Shown: positions 23,097 to 35,780 of the stretch, piece by piece
How the letters are laid out: each line of letters opens with the position of its first letter
Position numbering within the stretch: the stretch's first letter is position 1
Source of the DNA: Allomyces arbusculus
Lineage: Eukaryota > Blastocladiomycota > Blastocladiomycetes > Blastocladiales > Blastocladiaceae
Assembly (NCBI GenBank): GCA_027604705.1
Contig: JADHYV010000008.1
Span: 487,189 to 551,188 of the forward strand
Reading direction: 5' to 3'
DNA: 64,000 nt
The notes under the pieces: model-generated
Seen by the model: only the letters and a program-made list of their open reading frames with translations
Databases searched by the model: none
What the model was told of the DNA's origin: nothing
Program-made: the position numbers and the translations under genes

Positions 23097-23982
23097 CTAA
23101 TGAAGAGCCTGCAAAGCTGCCAATATTTCAGAAAACGAATCGAACGCCGTGTGCGGGATGCCGTGCTCCACGCAGTATTTCTCAAGAATCTCGCCGCGCT
23201 TGGCGAACAGCACGTCGCACTCGCCCGCGCACGACAAGTCGCTGATCCCGTCCCCGGCAAAGACCACGAGCGGGCGGGTGGTTGAGCTGTCGTGCAGCGT
23301 GAGCAGTGCACGAATCGATGCGGCCTTGTCGTGGCCGAGATCGCTGTGGATGGGGCAGTCAGTCGCGTTCTGACGAGTGCACAGGTACGCACGCAAGGCG
23401 TGCACGTACGTCTCGTCATGGTACTCGATCGACCACTGGTTCGTGACCGGGTCGATATGACCGTGATTGGTCACAATATGCAGCTCGCCCACGCGGTCGC
23501 CGAGGTACTGGGCGAGCATGTCACGGACGAGAAAGTCGAGTCCACCCGACAGTACCACGACAGGGGCACCATGCGCCTGGCACCAGTCCATGACGTCGGC
23601 AAAGTGCGGGTCGAGACGAACGTCTAAGGATGGCTCTGATGAGTTGCCCGAATAAACCAGGTGGTGGGTTCGTGCACAAATTACCGCTCAGTGCTGCCGC
23701 TGCCTCCTCCTTGGTCATTTTGACAGCCGCCCACATTTCAGCGACAGCGTCGCGGAATGTGCGCTCGCCCGCCATGATCTATCAACGGATGCGTCTCCGT
23801 GAGCATGGATCACCAGCTGTCCGATCCCAGTGACAGGAAAGCGCACTAAGTACCGCACGGTCAAGCTCATCGCGCCGCTCCACGCCCATCGCCATATCAA
23901 TCAAAACATTTCCCGTGTCTTGGGTCGAAATGGTGCCGTCAAAGTCGGTCGTGAACAATATCGGTGGCTTCCCCGTAGTCAT
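23097..23982 (-). CDS. HAD-superfamily phosphatase, copy B
   Basis: Paralogue of the gene at 21665-22595. Exons 23982-23854, 23778-23685, 23623-23389 and 23343-23097, about 234 aa. Motif I FTTDFDGTIST, motif II APVVVLSGGLDFL, the Lys in HDKAASIRALL and motif IV VFAGDGISDLSCA are all present, so it should be active. The conserved INTRON phases (0, 1, 2) match copy A, showing duplication of the whole gene rather than retroposition. Differences lie mainly around the second junction (GDVRLDPHF here, GVIGIDPHF in copy A) and in the extra YVHALRA segment. Head-to-tail spacing is 500 bases. Confidence 0.9.
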
Positions 23983-24485
23983 GCTTAATTGACCCTTGAT
24001 TTGGCCCAGCTTGTGACGATGCAAATGCGGTGTGATTGCAGTATGAAGCCTGCGTCCGGAAAGAGTCGCGCGAGAGCGGAAGAGTGCAAAAATGAGATGC
24101 GTGGTCGCGTTCTTTTATGTTTTGGGCTCGCATCGAAGTTTGCTCGTGTGTCCTTTCCGCTCAGACCACCGCCGTGTTCGTGGGTGGCGCCGCAGCCATG
24201 ACAGGGGGAAGCTCTTCGATTGTTGCAGTGGTTCGGGGAGATCCGCATTTCAGTGACCGCACCCAGGGGAGCGATTACAAGACTTGTTTCGACTGGGCAA
24301 CTGATTGATGCCTTTGATGACCGGCGGCGTCTCTGGCCAACAGACATGTCCTGCCAAAATTCAAGAACGCGTCTCATTCCCTGTCTCCGTTGCGGCGCGC
24401 TGCGGCCCGCCGCTTAGCTGGGTCCTCCGCAGTTCCTCCTCTCGGTCAATCAGTCCCTTTGCGTCTCCCTACTCCTCCTACACAC
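23983..24485. other. Intergenic, copy B promoter and SAPS 3' flank
   Basis: About 500 bases between minus-strand genes. No gene, RNA or repeat recognised. Confidence 0.5.
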
Positions 24486-26847
24486 TCACGACACGGTCCT
24501 CGCCTGCGCCCACGCCAAAAAGTCATCCTGCGCATCGACCATCCCAGACGACGCGCTCGCGCCGCCACCCGCACCAGCACCCTCCTCGTCATCGCCGACC
24601 GAAAACTGTGCACCCGCGGTCGCCGGTAACCCAAAGGTCATGGAATGCCCGTCGTCCGTGACCACACCCACTGTTGGCACTGTACCCGGCGTGCCTGGCA
24701 CCGACACGAGCCCGGCGAGCGGCGAACCTTGATCTCGCGCGTGTGCGACTTGGAACGCGCCGTTCACGTACTCGTCCCATTGCGGGTCCGCCAAGATATC
24801 CGCCAACTCGTCGCGCAGCGTCGGGTCGCGGTCGAGCGTCATCCCCACGATCTCCGTGAGGAGCGTCACATGGCCCATGTACCCGAGCCGCGCGCCCTTG
24901 GGCTGCTGCTGTGCAGCGACCGACGCGTTGTGCGCGGCCACGAGCCGCGACAGGAGCGCGCCGTCACGGACGATGTGCACGAACGCCGACCGGCACGTCG
25001 TCCATGGCCCACCCGCGACTTGGAGTACCAGGTCGTAGACGATCCCGTGCACGAGATTGTTCCATGGGTGCGCGAAAAAGAGGTCCATGCAAGTGACGAG
25101 AATGCGCGTGTCGAGGAACGTCTGCCGCAGGAGGTCGCGCAGCGGCTCGCCCGTGACCGACGCGTCGATCGCGGGCGCGGCCGTGCTTGCCGTTGTAGAA
25201 TCGAGCGCCGACCGCATGTCCTTGCTCATGTCCTGCAGCGGGCCGAGATCGTCGACGTCCATAAACGGCTCCGACAGCGCGCACCGCAGCATCTCCGAGA
25301 GCAGCTCGCAGAGCCGGAGCCGCGCGAGACCGAGCCGCGCGCCCGTCCCCAGCAGCCCTTCACCGCTGCCCGGCTCTTCGGTCGCGAGCATGCGCTGAAT
25401 GACCGGCAGGCCCGCGCACAACTCGCGTACCATCGCGCTGAGGTCCATGGGCACGTTCCGGTGCGCGGCGCCGCGGGGTCCTTGGTCTGGATCGCCGCCA
25501 TGCGACGACGTGCCGAGCGTACTCGTCAGTGGGCTCGGCGGAATCGAGAGTGGCGCGAGCTCTACGGCGTTCCGGCGCAACAACTCGATCAGGACTTGCG
25601 CGATGTGTGGCACGACGCACAACCCCACCGGGTGGCTCTTGGCCGCGACCAGGTACCCGACGAGCCGTGCTGCCGTGGAGGGACTGCGCAGGTCGGCAAT
25701 CAGAGGGTGTGCGTTCATGCGCGCGGTGCCGGTACTCCCCTGGACGATCTGGATCAAGTCGACGAGCGCAGTTGCGGCCAAATACGCCGTTTCCCCTTGG
25801 TCCGAGACGCGCGTCGGGTCGAGGTAGCGCACAAGGTGTGTGATGAGCCCCTGTTTCTGCAGCCATGCGGCGACGCCAAATTGCCGTCCTTCGGAGCAGT
25901 CTTGGAGCCCGATCATGCGCACGGCCAGATCGAGCACGCACGCGTGCCGCATGGCAAGCGGTAAGAGGCGCTCGATCAGGTTGGGTTCCATGTTGAGCCA
26001 CTGCAGCGTCGCGAGAGTTTGCCGCAGCAAGAACTGCGACAGAATCTGCGTCCACAGACCGACTTGCGTGCAGTCGCGCTGCGCATCGTCGCCGGCTGCG
26101 CGGTCAAGGACCGAGAGAAAGTCCTTGCGCAGCTCTTGCGATGCGAGCACGACCTGAATGAGCTCGACGGCGTCGCTGGCAAAAATTTCGGCGACAATCA
26201 TGGGGAACCTAGGCATGCCCAAATCACGTCAGGAAGGAAAATCCATTCGAGCGGAACAAGGACGAGTGAGCAAACGTACTTGACAAGCATCTGCGCCGAC
26301 ACCTCGGGCGACACGGCCCCATTCCCATTGGCCGCCGCGTCTGCCGTCGTGCTCGTATTCGTTGGCGTGATCTCGTCGTCGCCGCTCCCGTCGCTTCCCG
26401 TTGACGACGAGTAGGGCATCATAGCCATGAACGCGGCCGTTCCACTCACGTCCTCGGACGACTGCGTCGACGAGTTGGGGGCGGAGCCGGTCGCTGGTGC
26501 GGGGGGTTCAATGGCGGGAGCAATCTCATTGGCGGGGTTGGGTGCTGCTGCAGCCGGCCGCGTCGCGTCGGCCAGGTGCTCGTGGTGTCGCGTCACGTAG
26601 CGCAGCAGCTGCTCGGCGTGTTCGTGGCGGCACAGGCTGGAAACGGGAAAATGAGAGAGAGAGTCAGGACCCATCTCATCACGAACGGAGGTGGTGAAGG
26701 CGAACAAGACGCTTACAAGTCGATCAGCTTGACGTTTTTGGCGCGAACCTCCTGCAGAACGTCCGGGTCGTCGAGTACCTCAACCAGCGACGCGTCGCGG
26801 TCCAAGAGCGCGTCGAGCGTCGACGGGTTGCCAAAGCGCCAGAACAT
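24486..26847 (-). CDS. SAPS-domain phosphatase regulatory subunit
   Basis: Sit4/PP6-associated regulatory protein (Sap155/185/190; PPP6R in animals), which binds the PP2A-like catalytic subunit. Exons 26847-26717, 26636-26280 and 26208-24486 give about 736 aa. The start MFWRFGNPSTLDALLD is the diagnostic SAPS opening, followed across the first junction by KLIDFLCRHEHAEQLLRYVT. After an Ala/Pro/Ser-rich insert comes FPMIVAEIFASDAVELIQVV, then ARM-like helices including LLRQTLATLQWLNMEPNLIE, DLIQIVQG and the HPWNNLVHGIVYDLVLQV block typical of the family. A Gly/Ala-rich acidic tail ends DAQDDFLAWAQARTVS. The insert of about 90 residues between the first two SAPS blocks is longer than in yeast. 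Both introns split codons (phase 2) and rebuild conserved residues. Confidence 0.92.
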
Positions 26848-27457
26848 GTTTTGAGCTTGATTTCCGTGCTTGAAGAGAAAAACTGCGGAACTGGCGCGAA
26901 CAGAATGATGATGGTTTGTGCTCGACTGGTGCTAGCGGAAGCGGGCTTGGGTCGGAATGCGCCGCGGATTCGGCAGTTGAGCGCGGCTCGGGGATCCAAT
27001 GCGGGGAGTTACGAGGCAAGGTTGATGGTCAGAAACGGCTTGGTGCAATGTCGACGGTAACAGCGTCGGAGGTAGCTCCGAGCACAGCAGATCAGCGAGG
27101 AGAGGGTGCACGGCGGGCTACAACTGGGAAGCGAACAAACACGCGTCTCGCTAGTGTCTCCCAGCGCTTTCAGCTCGAGGCCCTGGCCTCGACCATGCTG
27201 CCCCTCTCTCCACCTTTCTGCCTGCTGCAATGTCAGCTGCCGAATGTACGGCCGTCAGATTTGTCCCGGAATGACGACGCCGAGGGCGAAAGACGCCGCG
27301 AGAGCCGAGCACTTTTGTCGACGAGAAATTCTATTGCTTCCAAAAAATACGACATGCTGCGCAACTGGTCATAGACTCGTTCGGACGCAATCAAACAGTA
27401 ATCATGAAGCAGGATCAAAACCGCAAAAATGAAGGGGCTGCTCATGGTACAAACAAA
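26848..27457. other. Intergenic, SAPS promoter and GPCR 3' flank
   Basis: About 610 bases between two minus-strand genes. No supported gene or RNA. One CTCTCCACC variant lies near 27210. Confidence 0.45.
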
Positions 27458-30399
27458 TCAAGCAATATACACCCGGTTCGTGACGGCCGGCGCGGGCGCG
27501 TGCCGCGACAAGAGCATATTGAGCACCTGCTCGAGCTGCTCCTCCGACTTCATCTGCACGGCGGCCACGGCCTTTTCGGCCATCCCCAGCTCGATACACA
27601 GCGGGAACCTGGTCGACCGCGCCGCATGAATGTGTTTGAGCGCCGTGACCTGCCCGGAACTATCCGTCGACCGAATAAGCCCTACGTAACCCTCGCCGAG
27701 CGCGAGGACCAACCGGTGTTTTTCCCAGGTACTCGCGAACCGGCCGACCCACTTGACGGGGAACTCGCCGACCAGACTCGACGCCTTGCCCGTGACCTGG
27801 AGCAGCTGCTGCGACTCGACCGCCGACGACATTTTCGGTGACGGTGGGTTGGACCCGAACCGCGCGCGGTTCTGGCGCTTTGTCATGTTGTAGATGCGCA
27901 GGTGCAGGCAGCCCCACGCGAACCCGCACGCGTAGAGAACGACGGCCGTCTCAATGTAGTACGTGCCGAGCGCAAACGTGGGCCATGACAGGATCGTGAG
28001 CGGCGCGAGGACGACGCACGAAAAGATCGTGTTTTGCGTGAGGTGCAGCGTGTACCGGTGGATCTTGGACGCGGTCTGCAGCCGCCGCACCGACATCGCA
28101 AGGAACAGCACCGAAGCCAGTTCGACCGCGCACCAGCCGAGCGAAATCCACCGGAAGAGCACCTGCACGGTACCATTGGGCGACTGGCACTGATACGAAA
28201 TCGCGGAGGGGGTTGCGATGAGCTTGGGCTCGAGCGGCGACAACATGTCCCACCCAAGGACGAGCAACGGGTGGACAACGGCGAGCAGGACCCACGGCAG
28301 CTCCTCGACGATCGTGCGGCGCTTGTGGTTGCGCAGCAAGTAATTGTTTTCGAACCGCGTCCAGAACAGGTAAAGCTTGCGCAGGAGCGGGACGAAGACG
28401 AGCTGGAATCCGACCGCAAGCAAGAACGCGTTCACTTGGCATGAAATGCGTGTCGGCACATCAATCCATGTTGCCGTCGCGCCGAGAATCGCGACGAGTC
28501 CGATCGTCACGTAGGCGAGCGTTGGCAGACCGAGTTCTTGGACGGCCTCCTCCTTGTGCATCGTGATCAGAATGAACATGGACACGACAATGACGAGCGC
28601 CAGTAGGCCCGTGACACCAAGCACAATCCACGCACCAATCGACGAGTACCGCAAGTAACCCAAGATCGACGACGGCCGGTCGTCGGGCGTGTTGCTCGAC
28701 CCGTCAAAGAATTTCGGGTCGTTCACGCGCGTCACGGTCCACCCGTCGCGCGCGATTCGGAAAACGGGCGACTCCTTGCCGTCGAAAATATTGAACGCCG
28801 TGAAATCGGCGAGTCGGTCGCCAGCGTCGTTAAACTTGACGGGGCCAGACAAACCGTCAAACGGCACCAAAAACTTGTTGAGGGGCACGACGTTGCGGCG
28901 TTTCAGCACATCGTCCTTGTTCTTGGTGCTGCTGAGCTGCTGCACGAATCCGCGCGCCATGGCCATGAGACATTCGCGGTAGAGCATCGCGTAATGCTCT
29001 TTGACGACTGAGTTCTTAGCAACAAACGCCTTGGCCTCGTTCGAGTCGGCAAGCTCGTTGGGGAACAGGTAGAAGAACCCTTGCGTGAGCTCGCGCACGT
29101 CCTGCCCCGCCTTCTTGTCGTTGAGCACGCGCAGCATGGAACTGGTTGCGTCGCCACCGACCCACACCCACTCTGGGCCAAACAAACCGGCCTCACGAAT
29201 TTGCTTCGCGATCGTGACCCACTCGTAGGCCTCGCCGAGAAACACGACAACACGCACGCCCACTTCGGCAATCGCCTTAAGCGACACGTTCGTGCCCGTT
29301 GGTGGGTCGGAGCTGAACTGGATCGTTTGCACCGTGGCCACGTCGACGAGCAGTTCATCGGCCGTGTTGGAAAACGCCGACGACAATGACCGCGCATAGT
29401 CGGTGTTGGACGCGAGCACCGCGACCGACCGCCACTTCATCGCGGCAACAAATTGCGCGAGCGCCTCGCCCATCATGTTGTCGCTCGGGAACGTGCGAAA
29501 GAACTGCGAGTAGGACGTTTTGTCGGACAGTTCTACGGCCGATGCCGATCCAGAACACGTGTACATGCCGAGGTTCTGCGCGGTGAGCGCCATGACCTTG
29601 GATGGGCCCGAGTTGAGCTCGCCAATCACGCCGACGGCGCCGTCGTTGGCCGCCGTAAAGGCCAATGTGACCGACTTGGAAATGGACCCTTGCGAGTCGT
29701 ATCTTAGAGCATAGTCGCGTCAGTTCCTGGGTCGATCTGGCGCAGAAAACACTTGCAGCGCCGCCAGAAAACCAGGAAAAAACACGTACAATGAAAAGGA
29801 GACCTTGTGGCCAGCGGGGCCAGCGACGTTCTGGTTCACCTCATCGATCGAGGCCTTGATCGCGGCGACTGCGGCCGATGCTGCAGGTCCGTCTGTGGGG
29901 TCGTACAAAGGAAGACAAGGGACACCCATCCCATCCATCCCGTTCCGTCAGTTATCCGGCTCGCCCGCGAGTGATGCACGTTTTGTTGTTGACACCGCGC
30001 GCGCTCCGACAAGGACCGCCAAGGACCCGGCTTGCCGCCCGTCAAAGACCGTTAACGGCAAGCACATGGTCACGACTCTGCGTTCGCCACAAATCGCCCG
30101 GCAGACGGGGATCCTGCGGGCACAACGCTGGTTTTCCCGGTCCTCACCGTGCGTGGCGCCATCGCTCGTCCGTGTCGGACACGAAACGACATGAAATGGA
30201 AACGCAAATGACGAGCGCGCGAACACACACCATCAGGTGACGACACGGGCAGGATACCCGCGAGCTTGATTTCGTCGGCGGCCGCGAGGTGCGGGAGCGA
30301 CGCAATGGCCGCGAGCAGCGTCCATAGCGCGACCAGCGCCGCGGTGACGAGCCGGAGCGGGCTGACCGCGGCGGGGCGCGGGGCTCGGCGAGCGGCCAT
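27458..30399 (-). CDS. Class C GPCR, GABA-B-like
   Basis: Seven-TM receptor with an extracellular Venus-flytrap ligand domain; ligand unknown. Exons 30399-30231, 29892-29790 and 29702-27458 give about 838 aa. A signal peptide (LVTAALVALWTLLAAIASLP, cleaved near HLAAADE) precedes KLAGILPVSSPD. The flytrap fold shows SFSLYDSQGSISKSVTLAF, GAVGVIGELNSGPSK, FRTFPSDNMMGEALAQFV and EWVWVGGDATSS. No Cys-rich linker is present, as in GABA-B receptors. TM segments run from IGAWIVLGVTGLLALVIVV to YYIETAVVLYACGFAWGCLH. The C-tail has a segment from PVKWVGRF and TWEKHRLVLALGEGY to EEQLEQVLNML that resembles a PH fold. The first intron, about 340 nt, is long and its internal structure is uncertain. Phases match (1, then 2). 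Confidence 0.9.
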
Positions 30400-31849
30400 G
30401 GTGCAGCGGACCGTCAACCGCGGTAGCGCGCCGGTGCAGGGAATGTAGCGGCGTCGCGTAACGAGAGATCGAGTGGTCGGTGGGCGACAGGAGCGTGCGC
30501 CACGAGCAGGGTAGGAAGGGTCGGGTTGAGAGAAGGCAGCTGCAAGAGCGTCGGTTCGCGCGGCGCTCGCCCTCTGTTTTTCGACAGTCGAGCACGGCGC
30601 GGCAATGGGCGTCGCGGCCGGTTTAGTTTGCTTGCACAAGTGATCCCAAGCGGATCCGCGAGCGCGCAAGCGGGCGTCAAAGGGGACCCGCGCGCCAAGA
30701 GTACCGCGCGCGCGTTCAAGCAACAAGTCGAGACAGGATCCGGTTTTTGAAACGCTCAAACACGAGCGTCCGAGTGTCGGGGAGGGGATGGAGGAGGAAG
30801 AAAGTCGTGCTCCGGCTTCACCAAATCGTCGCAACGCGAGGACCGACATGGCGGCCCGGCCTCCGGGAAAGTCTTGTTGTCGTTGCGCTGATCATGTTAC
30901 GTTGCATGGACGCGAGGATGGAGGACACGGATATCTGGAAGCGCGCTATCCATCACTCGGCCGGGTTGGGGGAACGACTGCGCGATGGTCGATGCTGTCG
31001 TCGGGTGGTCTGGTGACCCTGCCCTGGTGGCGGAGGCGCCGCCGCTTCCGCATCGCGCCTGTTTCGGCCGGAGACCATTTGCAGCAGCTGTTTTGGTCGT
31101 CGGTGTCGCCGTTTTTGGCGCCATTTCGGCTTGGGTTGTTGGCGCGGAGATGGATGGCGCGCGGTTGGTTTTGCGAAGCAGAAGCCAAGCTGAAGCTCAA
31201 AAGATTGAAGGGAGGAGTGGGGAAATGGAAGACCTGACCAGGGCAAATGCCGTTTCTAAGTTACGCATGCACGAGCGTGGATCCCGAGCAATGTCACACA
31301 AAGTGAGATGCAACACGCACCAATCCCGCACCAATCCGTTTGTCATCTGTCATATGATGATGCCGGGGAGCCGGGCGTGTCGTACGCAAATCCGGGCACG
31401 TCGCGCGCGTGATGAGGCGAGGATAAAATATTTGCAACGTTTTTGAGCGAGTTTGCAAGGTGCGAGGAGTCGGTGTAATGCCAATTGGGCCGTTATGATG
31501 TTCCTGTCCAATCCGGATGATTTTACGCCGGCAAACACGTCTTTGCAACAGGTCCTAGTGCGACGTCGATCTGACTGAGACGAAGGGAGTGAAGAGTTGA
31601 GGCCGGAGAAATGAGCAAGTCGACAGGGGCCGACGAAAAGAAATTGTGGATCATATTATACCAGCGCGCCAATATGGCGCAACCAGTGCAATGCGATTCT
31701 GACCGAGACGCTGGGAGGTGGGGAGTCGAGGAAAGGGGACAGTCGACGAGAAATTGGCAAAAGAAACTATTGAAAGGCGACAGAAACGCCAGAGCGCGGT
31801 CGCTCCACAAACAGCCGTCTATATTTTGGACCGAGGACGACCACCACCA
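30400..31849. other. Long intergenic region upstream of the GPCR
   Basis: About 1.45 kb between two minus-strand genes, holding the GPCR promoter/leader and the 3' flank of the exonuclease. The 149-codon plus ORF at 30788-31237 has Arg/Trp-rich composition without motifs. Loosely similar AG-rich segments near 31560-31620 and 31697-31760 may be a diverged duplication. No RNA gene recognised. Confidence 0.45.
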
Positions 31850-33546
31850 TTAGCCCGCGGTCTCGGCTTCCTGCTCGTCACCTGCACTCGTCGACAACTC
31901 TGGCGCAACCGCGTCGCGGTGCGCGGTGCGCGGCGCAACAATTTCAATCTTGGCCAGGATTGCGACATGGTCGCTCGCGTGGACCAAGTTGGGCAACCCC
32001 ACCATGCCCACCTCGTCATCCGACGGTAGCGCCAAAATCTCACGCACGCGAAAGGGAAACGCGGCCGGATCCGCTGCGGACGATGCGGTTGGGTCAATCA
32101 GGTGAATGTAGTCCAGGCACCCGCGGAAGGTGCCAGCGACGTTGGTCCAGGCCGGCTCGTGGAATTCGTCGTCACGCTGTGCGTGCACGTCCGGGTCAAT
32201 GTCGCGGTAGTTGGCGTACGCCGAGTAGCACCGCGGGAACGCGTCGAATTTGGCCACCAGGTCGAGCGGTGGCAAGTCAACCATAGTTTCGGCCGCTACA
32301 AGTTCCGTGTCGGGTGACAAGGTGCGCGGCGGGTCGGCGGGAGGCGCAAGTGGTGGAGGAGTTGGTGCCAAAACCGAATCTGTCGATGCTGCACCCGAGT
32401 CCGACGTTGGAGAAGCAGCAGGAGCAGCTGAATCAGTTGGTGGAGAAGCAGCAGCCGCCGAATCGACCAGAGTCAGGTCGTTGATGGGCGTTGGCGTGCG
32501 CGATTTTTTGGGCTGGCGCACGTCCTCGTCCTTGTCGGGAATGTCGAGGAGGTCCTCAATTTGCGAGGGCATGAGCATGCGCTTGGTGAGAACGCAATAT
32601 TCGGGTCGTTGCGGTTGGCCGTTGAAGTCTGGTCGTGATATCAGCAAGCAATCAATTTTCGACGAGGATGCAACACCAAGACAGCAATGCGGCAAAAAAG
32701 AAAAAGATACGCACCACCACAGGTGATCACGGGCAAATTCTGGTCGTTGAATTTGGCGAGTGCGTCCATGAGCACGTAGAGCTGGCGCAATCGCAGGTAG
32801 GACCCGCGCGGTACCCAATACAAGTGGTGGTTGGTGACGACAATCGACGTTTGCGACTCGCGGTGCTTGAGCTCCACCATGATGGCAATGTTGCCCGTTT
32901 TTGGATGGATCGTGGTCGGGTGCGTGAGCGGCGACGCGTCAAAGACAATCTTGTGCGATCGTACGAGGTCCCACGTCGCGGCGCGCCAGGCAATCAGGCA
33001 CCCATGCCGACCAGCGTCCTTGTGGCGGTGCAGGTGCTGATATCCCCGAATCGTGAGCTCCGAATCCCACAGCTCGTCAAACCGGTCGGCCTCTTGCAGG
33101 CACAGCAGGTCCGGGTCGAGCGTCGAGACGCGGTCCATGAGCAGTTTGGCACGCGGTTTCCACCGCAGCGCGTCCTTGGGGGCGTCCGGGAACATGTCGC
33201 GACGAATGAGGCATTGTGCAAGGACATTCCACGAGCAAACGGTCAGCGAGATTGGGTCGCTCGTATTGGTGATGCCCGACTTGGCGGCTTGGTCGATCGA
33301 GGGTGGTGGTGGAGGTGATGGGTTGGACTGGTTGAGCAAAGCGGCAGCGGCCGGGTTCTGCAGGCAAGGCGGGACGGCGAGCATCACTCGGTGGACAAGA
33401 CGCATGGCGGGCAATGCCGCCGCTTCGACCTGCGCAATGGCGGCCATGTTGCGCAGGTTCGTTTGCAGCAAGTTGCGGAAGTTGTCGGTTCGTGCCGGTT
33501 GCTGGACGTCGACGTTGACGTTGGACTTTCGTGACCGACGGACCAT
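31850..33546 (-). CDS. CCR4/Ngl2/Angel-like EEP-family nuclease
   Basis: Mg-dependent endonuclease/exonuclease/phosphatase-family enzyme of the CCR4-Nocturnin-Ngl group, likely an RNA 3' exonuclease. Exons 33546-32715 and 32628-31850 give about 536 aa. Motifs: CSWNVLAQCL (metal-binding Asn), DPDLLCLQEADRFDELW (catalytic Glu), GRHGCLIAWR, VVTNHHLYWVPRGSYLRLRQ (HHLYW variant of the TH.L motif), ITCGDFNGQP completed across the intron, GCLDYIHL and HASDHVAILAKIE. A Ser/Ala/Pro-rich insert of about 90 residues separates the Asp-Phe-Asn block from the last third, as in fungal Ngl2. The start is uncertain: ATGs at 33573, 33546 and 33447 are in frame; 33546 opens MVRRSRKS. Compartment cannot be told from sequence. 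Confidence 0.9.
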
Positions 33547-34459
33547 GTCAGCGGAGCGGATCAAGCCCGACATCCTTACGTACACGCATAACAGATGCGG
33601 GATGAGGTCATGCGTTGCTTTCGGCATGACGCTTTGCGCGGCTTGTTTCAGGCTTGGTTTCATTGGCGCAGCCGTACGTTGGTGGAACGTTTCTCGAAGG
33701 AACCTGCTGACCACTGGCGCGTGACGCCTGTTCCCGAAACGGAAACAGGCTTCCCACGGGGGCCAGGGCACGTCTTCACGCCATGTCGTGCGTACCACCA
33801 CTTCATCTCACTTTTGGTCAGGGCCTCGGCGCCACCACGGTCGACGCCGTCGTACTCTCGCTCCGCGCTTTGGTCATCGGACCCTCCTGACCCGCCACGA
33901 ACCGCGCGCAACTATGCGCATGCGCCATTCTCGAATCGTCCACGTCGTCTGCCCGCGTTTGTGCTAGAAAAACGTCGCCGCTGCCCGCGCACACCGCCAG
34001 GGGCGCTCTCTCTCCGTCCTGCCAACCCCACATTCGTCAACAACGTCGACACGACCGCGCGTCGCTGCCCCGCTGCTGTCTGCACGCCCTGCACGCCCGC
34101 CACCACGCCAGCGCCAGCTGCGGCACCCCCAACCGAACGCGCGCGCGCTGCCGCCCGCTCAAACCAACCCATCTATACTTGGAACGTGCACGTTGCCCGC
34201 CGCTTCGCCTGACGCACCGACCCGCTGCACTTTCGTCAGTGAGCCGCGCACCCTCGCCAACCACGCCCTCGACCGCTCTTGCAGCGCCTCGGACCCGACA
34301 TAAAGCTCGCGCGCGTCGCCGACCAGCACGTCGCTCCAAACGCGCCGATTCTCGACTCGCTCCACGTGTCCATCGAGCCGCTCTCTACCCCCTCCCCCCC
34401 CCCCCACCCCCCGCTCGTCTCCCCACGGCACGGCGCATGCCCGCATCGCTCCTGTCACC
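33547..34459. promoter_or_regulatory. Divergent promoter region, nuclease / helical protein
   Basis: About 910 bases between divergent starts, with C-rich tracts near 34385-34412 just upstream of the plus-strand start. No gene supported. Confidence 0.4.
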
Positions 34460-35780
34460 ATGAGCGCAACCATGGAAGTCTGGACGCGCGTCGTGTCGGC
34501 CGTCATGACGCTCGACGACGCTACCAAGGTGCGGCGCACTCACACTGCTCTGCCTCATCGCATTCGCAATCGGTCCCATTCCAGTGTCTTGGTGTCGGTC
34601 GGTCGGTCGCTGCTGGTTCTTGGCCAAGTCGATTGTTCAGCTGCGGTCGATCGCCAAGCCGCAGCAGCAACCGCGCTGACCGACCTGAACCGTCGACACC
34701 AGCCCGCCGAAGGATCTATCCGATGAACACATCCGGCTCATTCTTCCAACCCTATACTCTTCCTGTAGAACACCCGCAGCACGCTCGACAATGCCATGGC
34801 CTACCTCGATTCCGCACTCGCCGACTCGGCCGACAAGATGGCGCTCGTGCAGGACTCCGACGTGGCCATCAAGCGCTCGCAGCTCAAGGAGCTTGCGCAG
34901 CAGCTGTCGCGGCTCATGCACGACATGATTGACATTGTCAAAGACGACATTATCACGCTCGACGACGCGCTCGAGGCCTTTGTCGTCGATATGACGAGAT
35001 ACTACAAGCTTTACCAGCGCCGGTCCTTGGACGCGCCAGAGCAGGCGCTGGCCCAGACCAAGCAGTGCGAGCTAATGGTGACGGAGGCGACGGGTACTGC
35101 AATCTATTCTCCTCTTTTCTGACTTGGTGGATACCACGCCAAACTGACCATTTGATGCCGCTTTTACTTTATCGTTTCGTTTCGGAATTGCAGAGGCGTA
35201 CGACACGTTCCGGTGCAAACTCGAGGACATGGCTGGCTGTTTCCTTAACCTGCCCACGTCGACCAACGCGTCCTTGGCCCCGTCTCCACCCATGTCACCG
35301 TCGTCCCCCACGCACCCTGTCGCGACTGCGCACAATGTATACGTGCCCGGTGCCGTCATCACCGAGGAGCCCTCGTCGACGTTTGTCGCCAAATGCCCAC
35401 CGCCGCTCGTCCCGCTCGTGCACCTGCAACTGCAGATTCGCGCGATCACCGACGCGCTGGCACGGCTTGCTGACGCGGCGCAGAAACCGCCCGCGCTGGC
35501 CACGACTCCGCTGTCGCTGCCGTGGTCGCGCACACTCACGCTCGGGTCCGTCTCGTCGCCGTCCTCGCCGCGGTCGAGCTTCACCCTCGCCAGGCCGTTT
35601 GCGCTGCTCGGCATTGGCGGCTCGCGCCCGCGCAGTGTGAGCTCGATCGATGACGGTCTCGTCTCGCCGTCGTCGAACACGAGCAGGTCATCGTCGATCT
35701 CGCACAAAATGAGCCGCGGCTGGTCGAAGCTATCGGACTCGGTCAAGCGCGCGGCGTCGTCGCTGTCCCCGTCGTCTTAA
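34460..35780 (+). CDS. Helical protein of unknown function
   Basis: Not recognised. Exons 34460-34528, 34769-35093 and 35194-35780 give about 326 aa. The first 150 residues are almost all helical with heptad-like spacing: STLDNAMAYLDSALADSADK, QLKELAQQLSRLMHDMIDIV and TLDDALEAFVVDMTRYYKLY, then TEAYDTFRCKLEDMAGCFLN. This could form a helical bundle or coiled coil. The rest is Ser/Pro-rich and low complexity (SPSSPTHP, SVSSPSSPRSSF) with one hydrophobic stretch PPLVPLVHLQLQIRAITDAL. No TM segment or signal peptide. The first intron is 240 nt. Junction phases are consistent and codon use is clearly coding. Function unknown; a role as a scaffold or adaptor would be guesswork. Confidence 0.75.

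Noticed and set aside
31560-31760. Pair of loosely similar AG-rich segments, possible diverged repeat or mobile remnant
   Set aside because: Similarity is patchy and no terminal repeats, target duplications or transposase motif are present.
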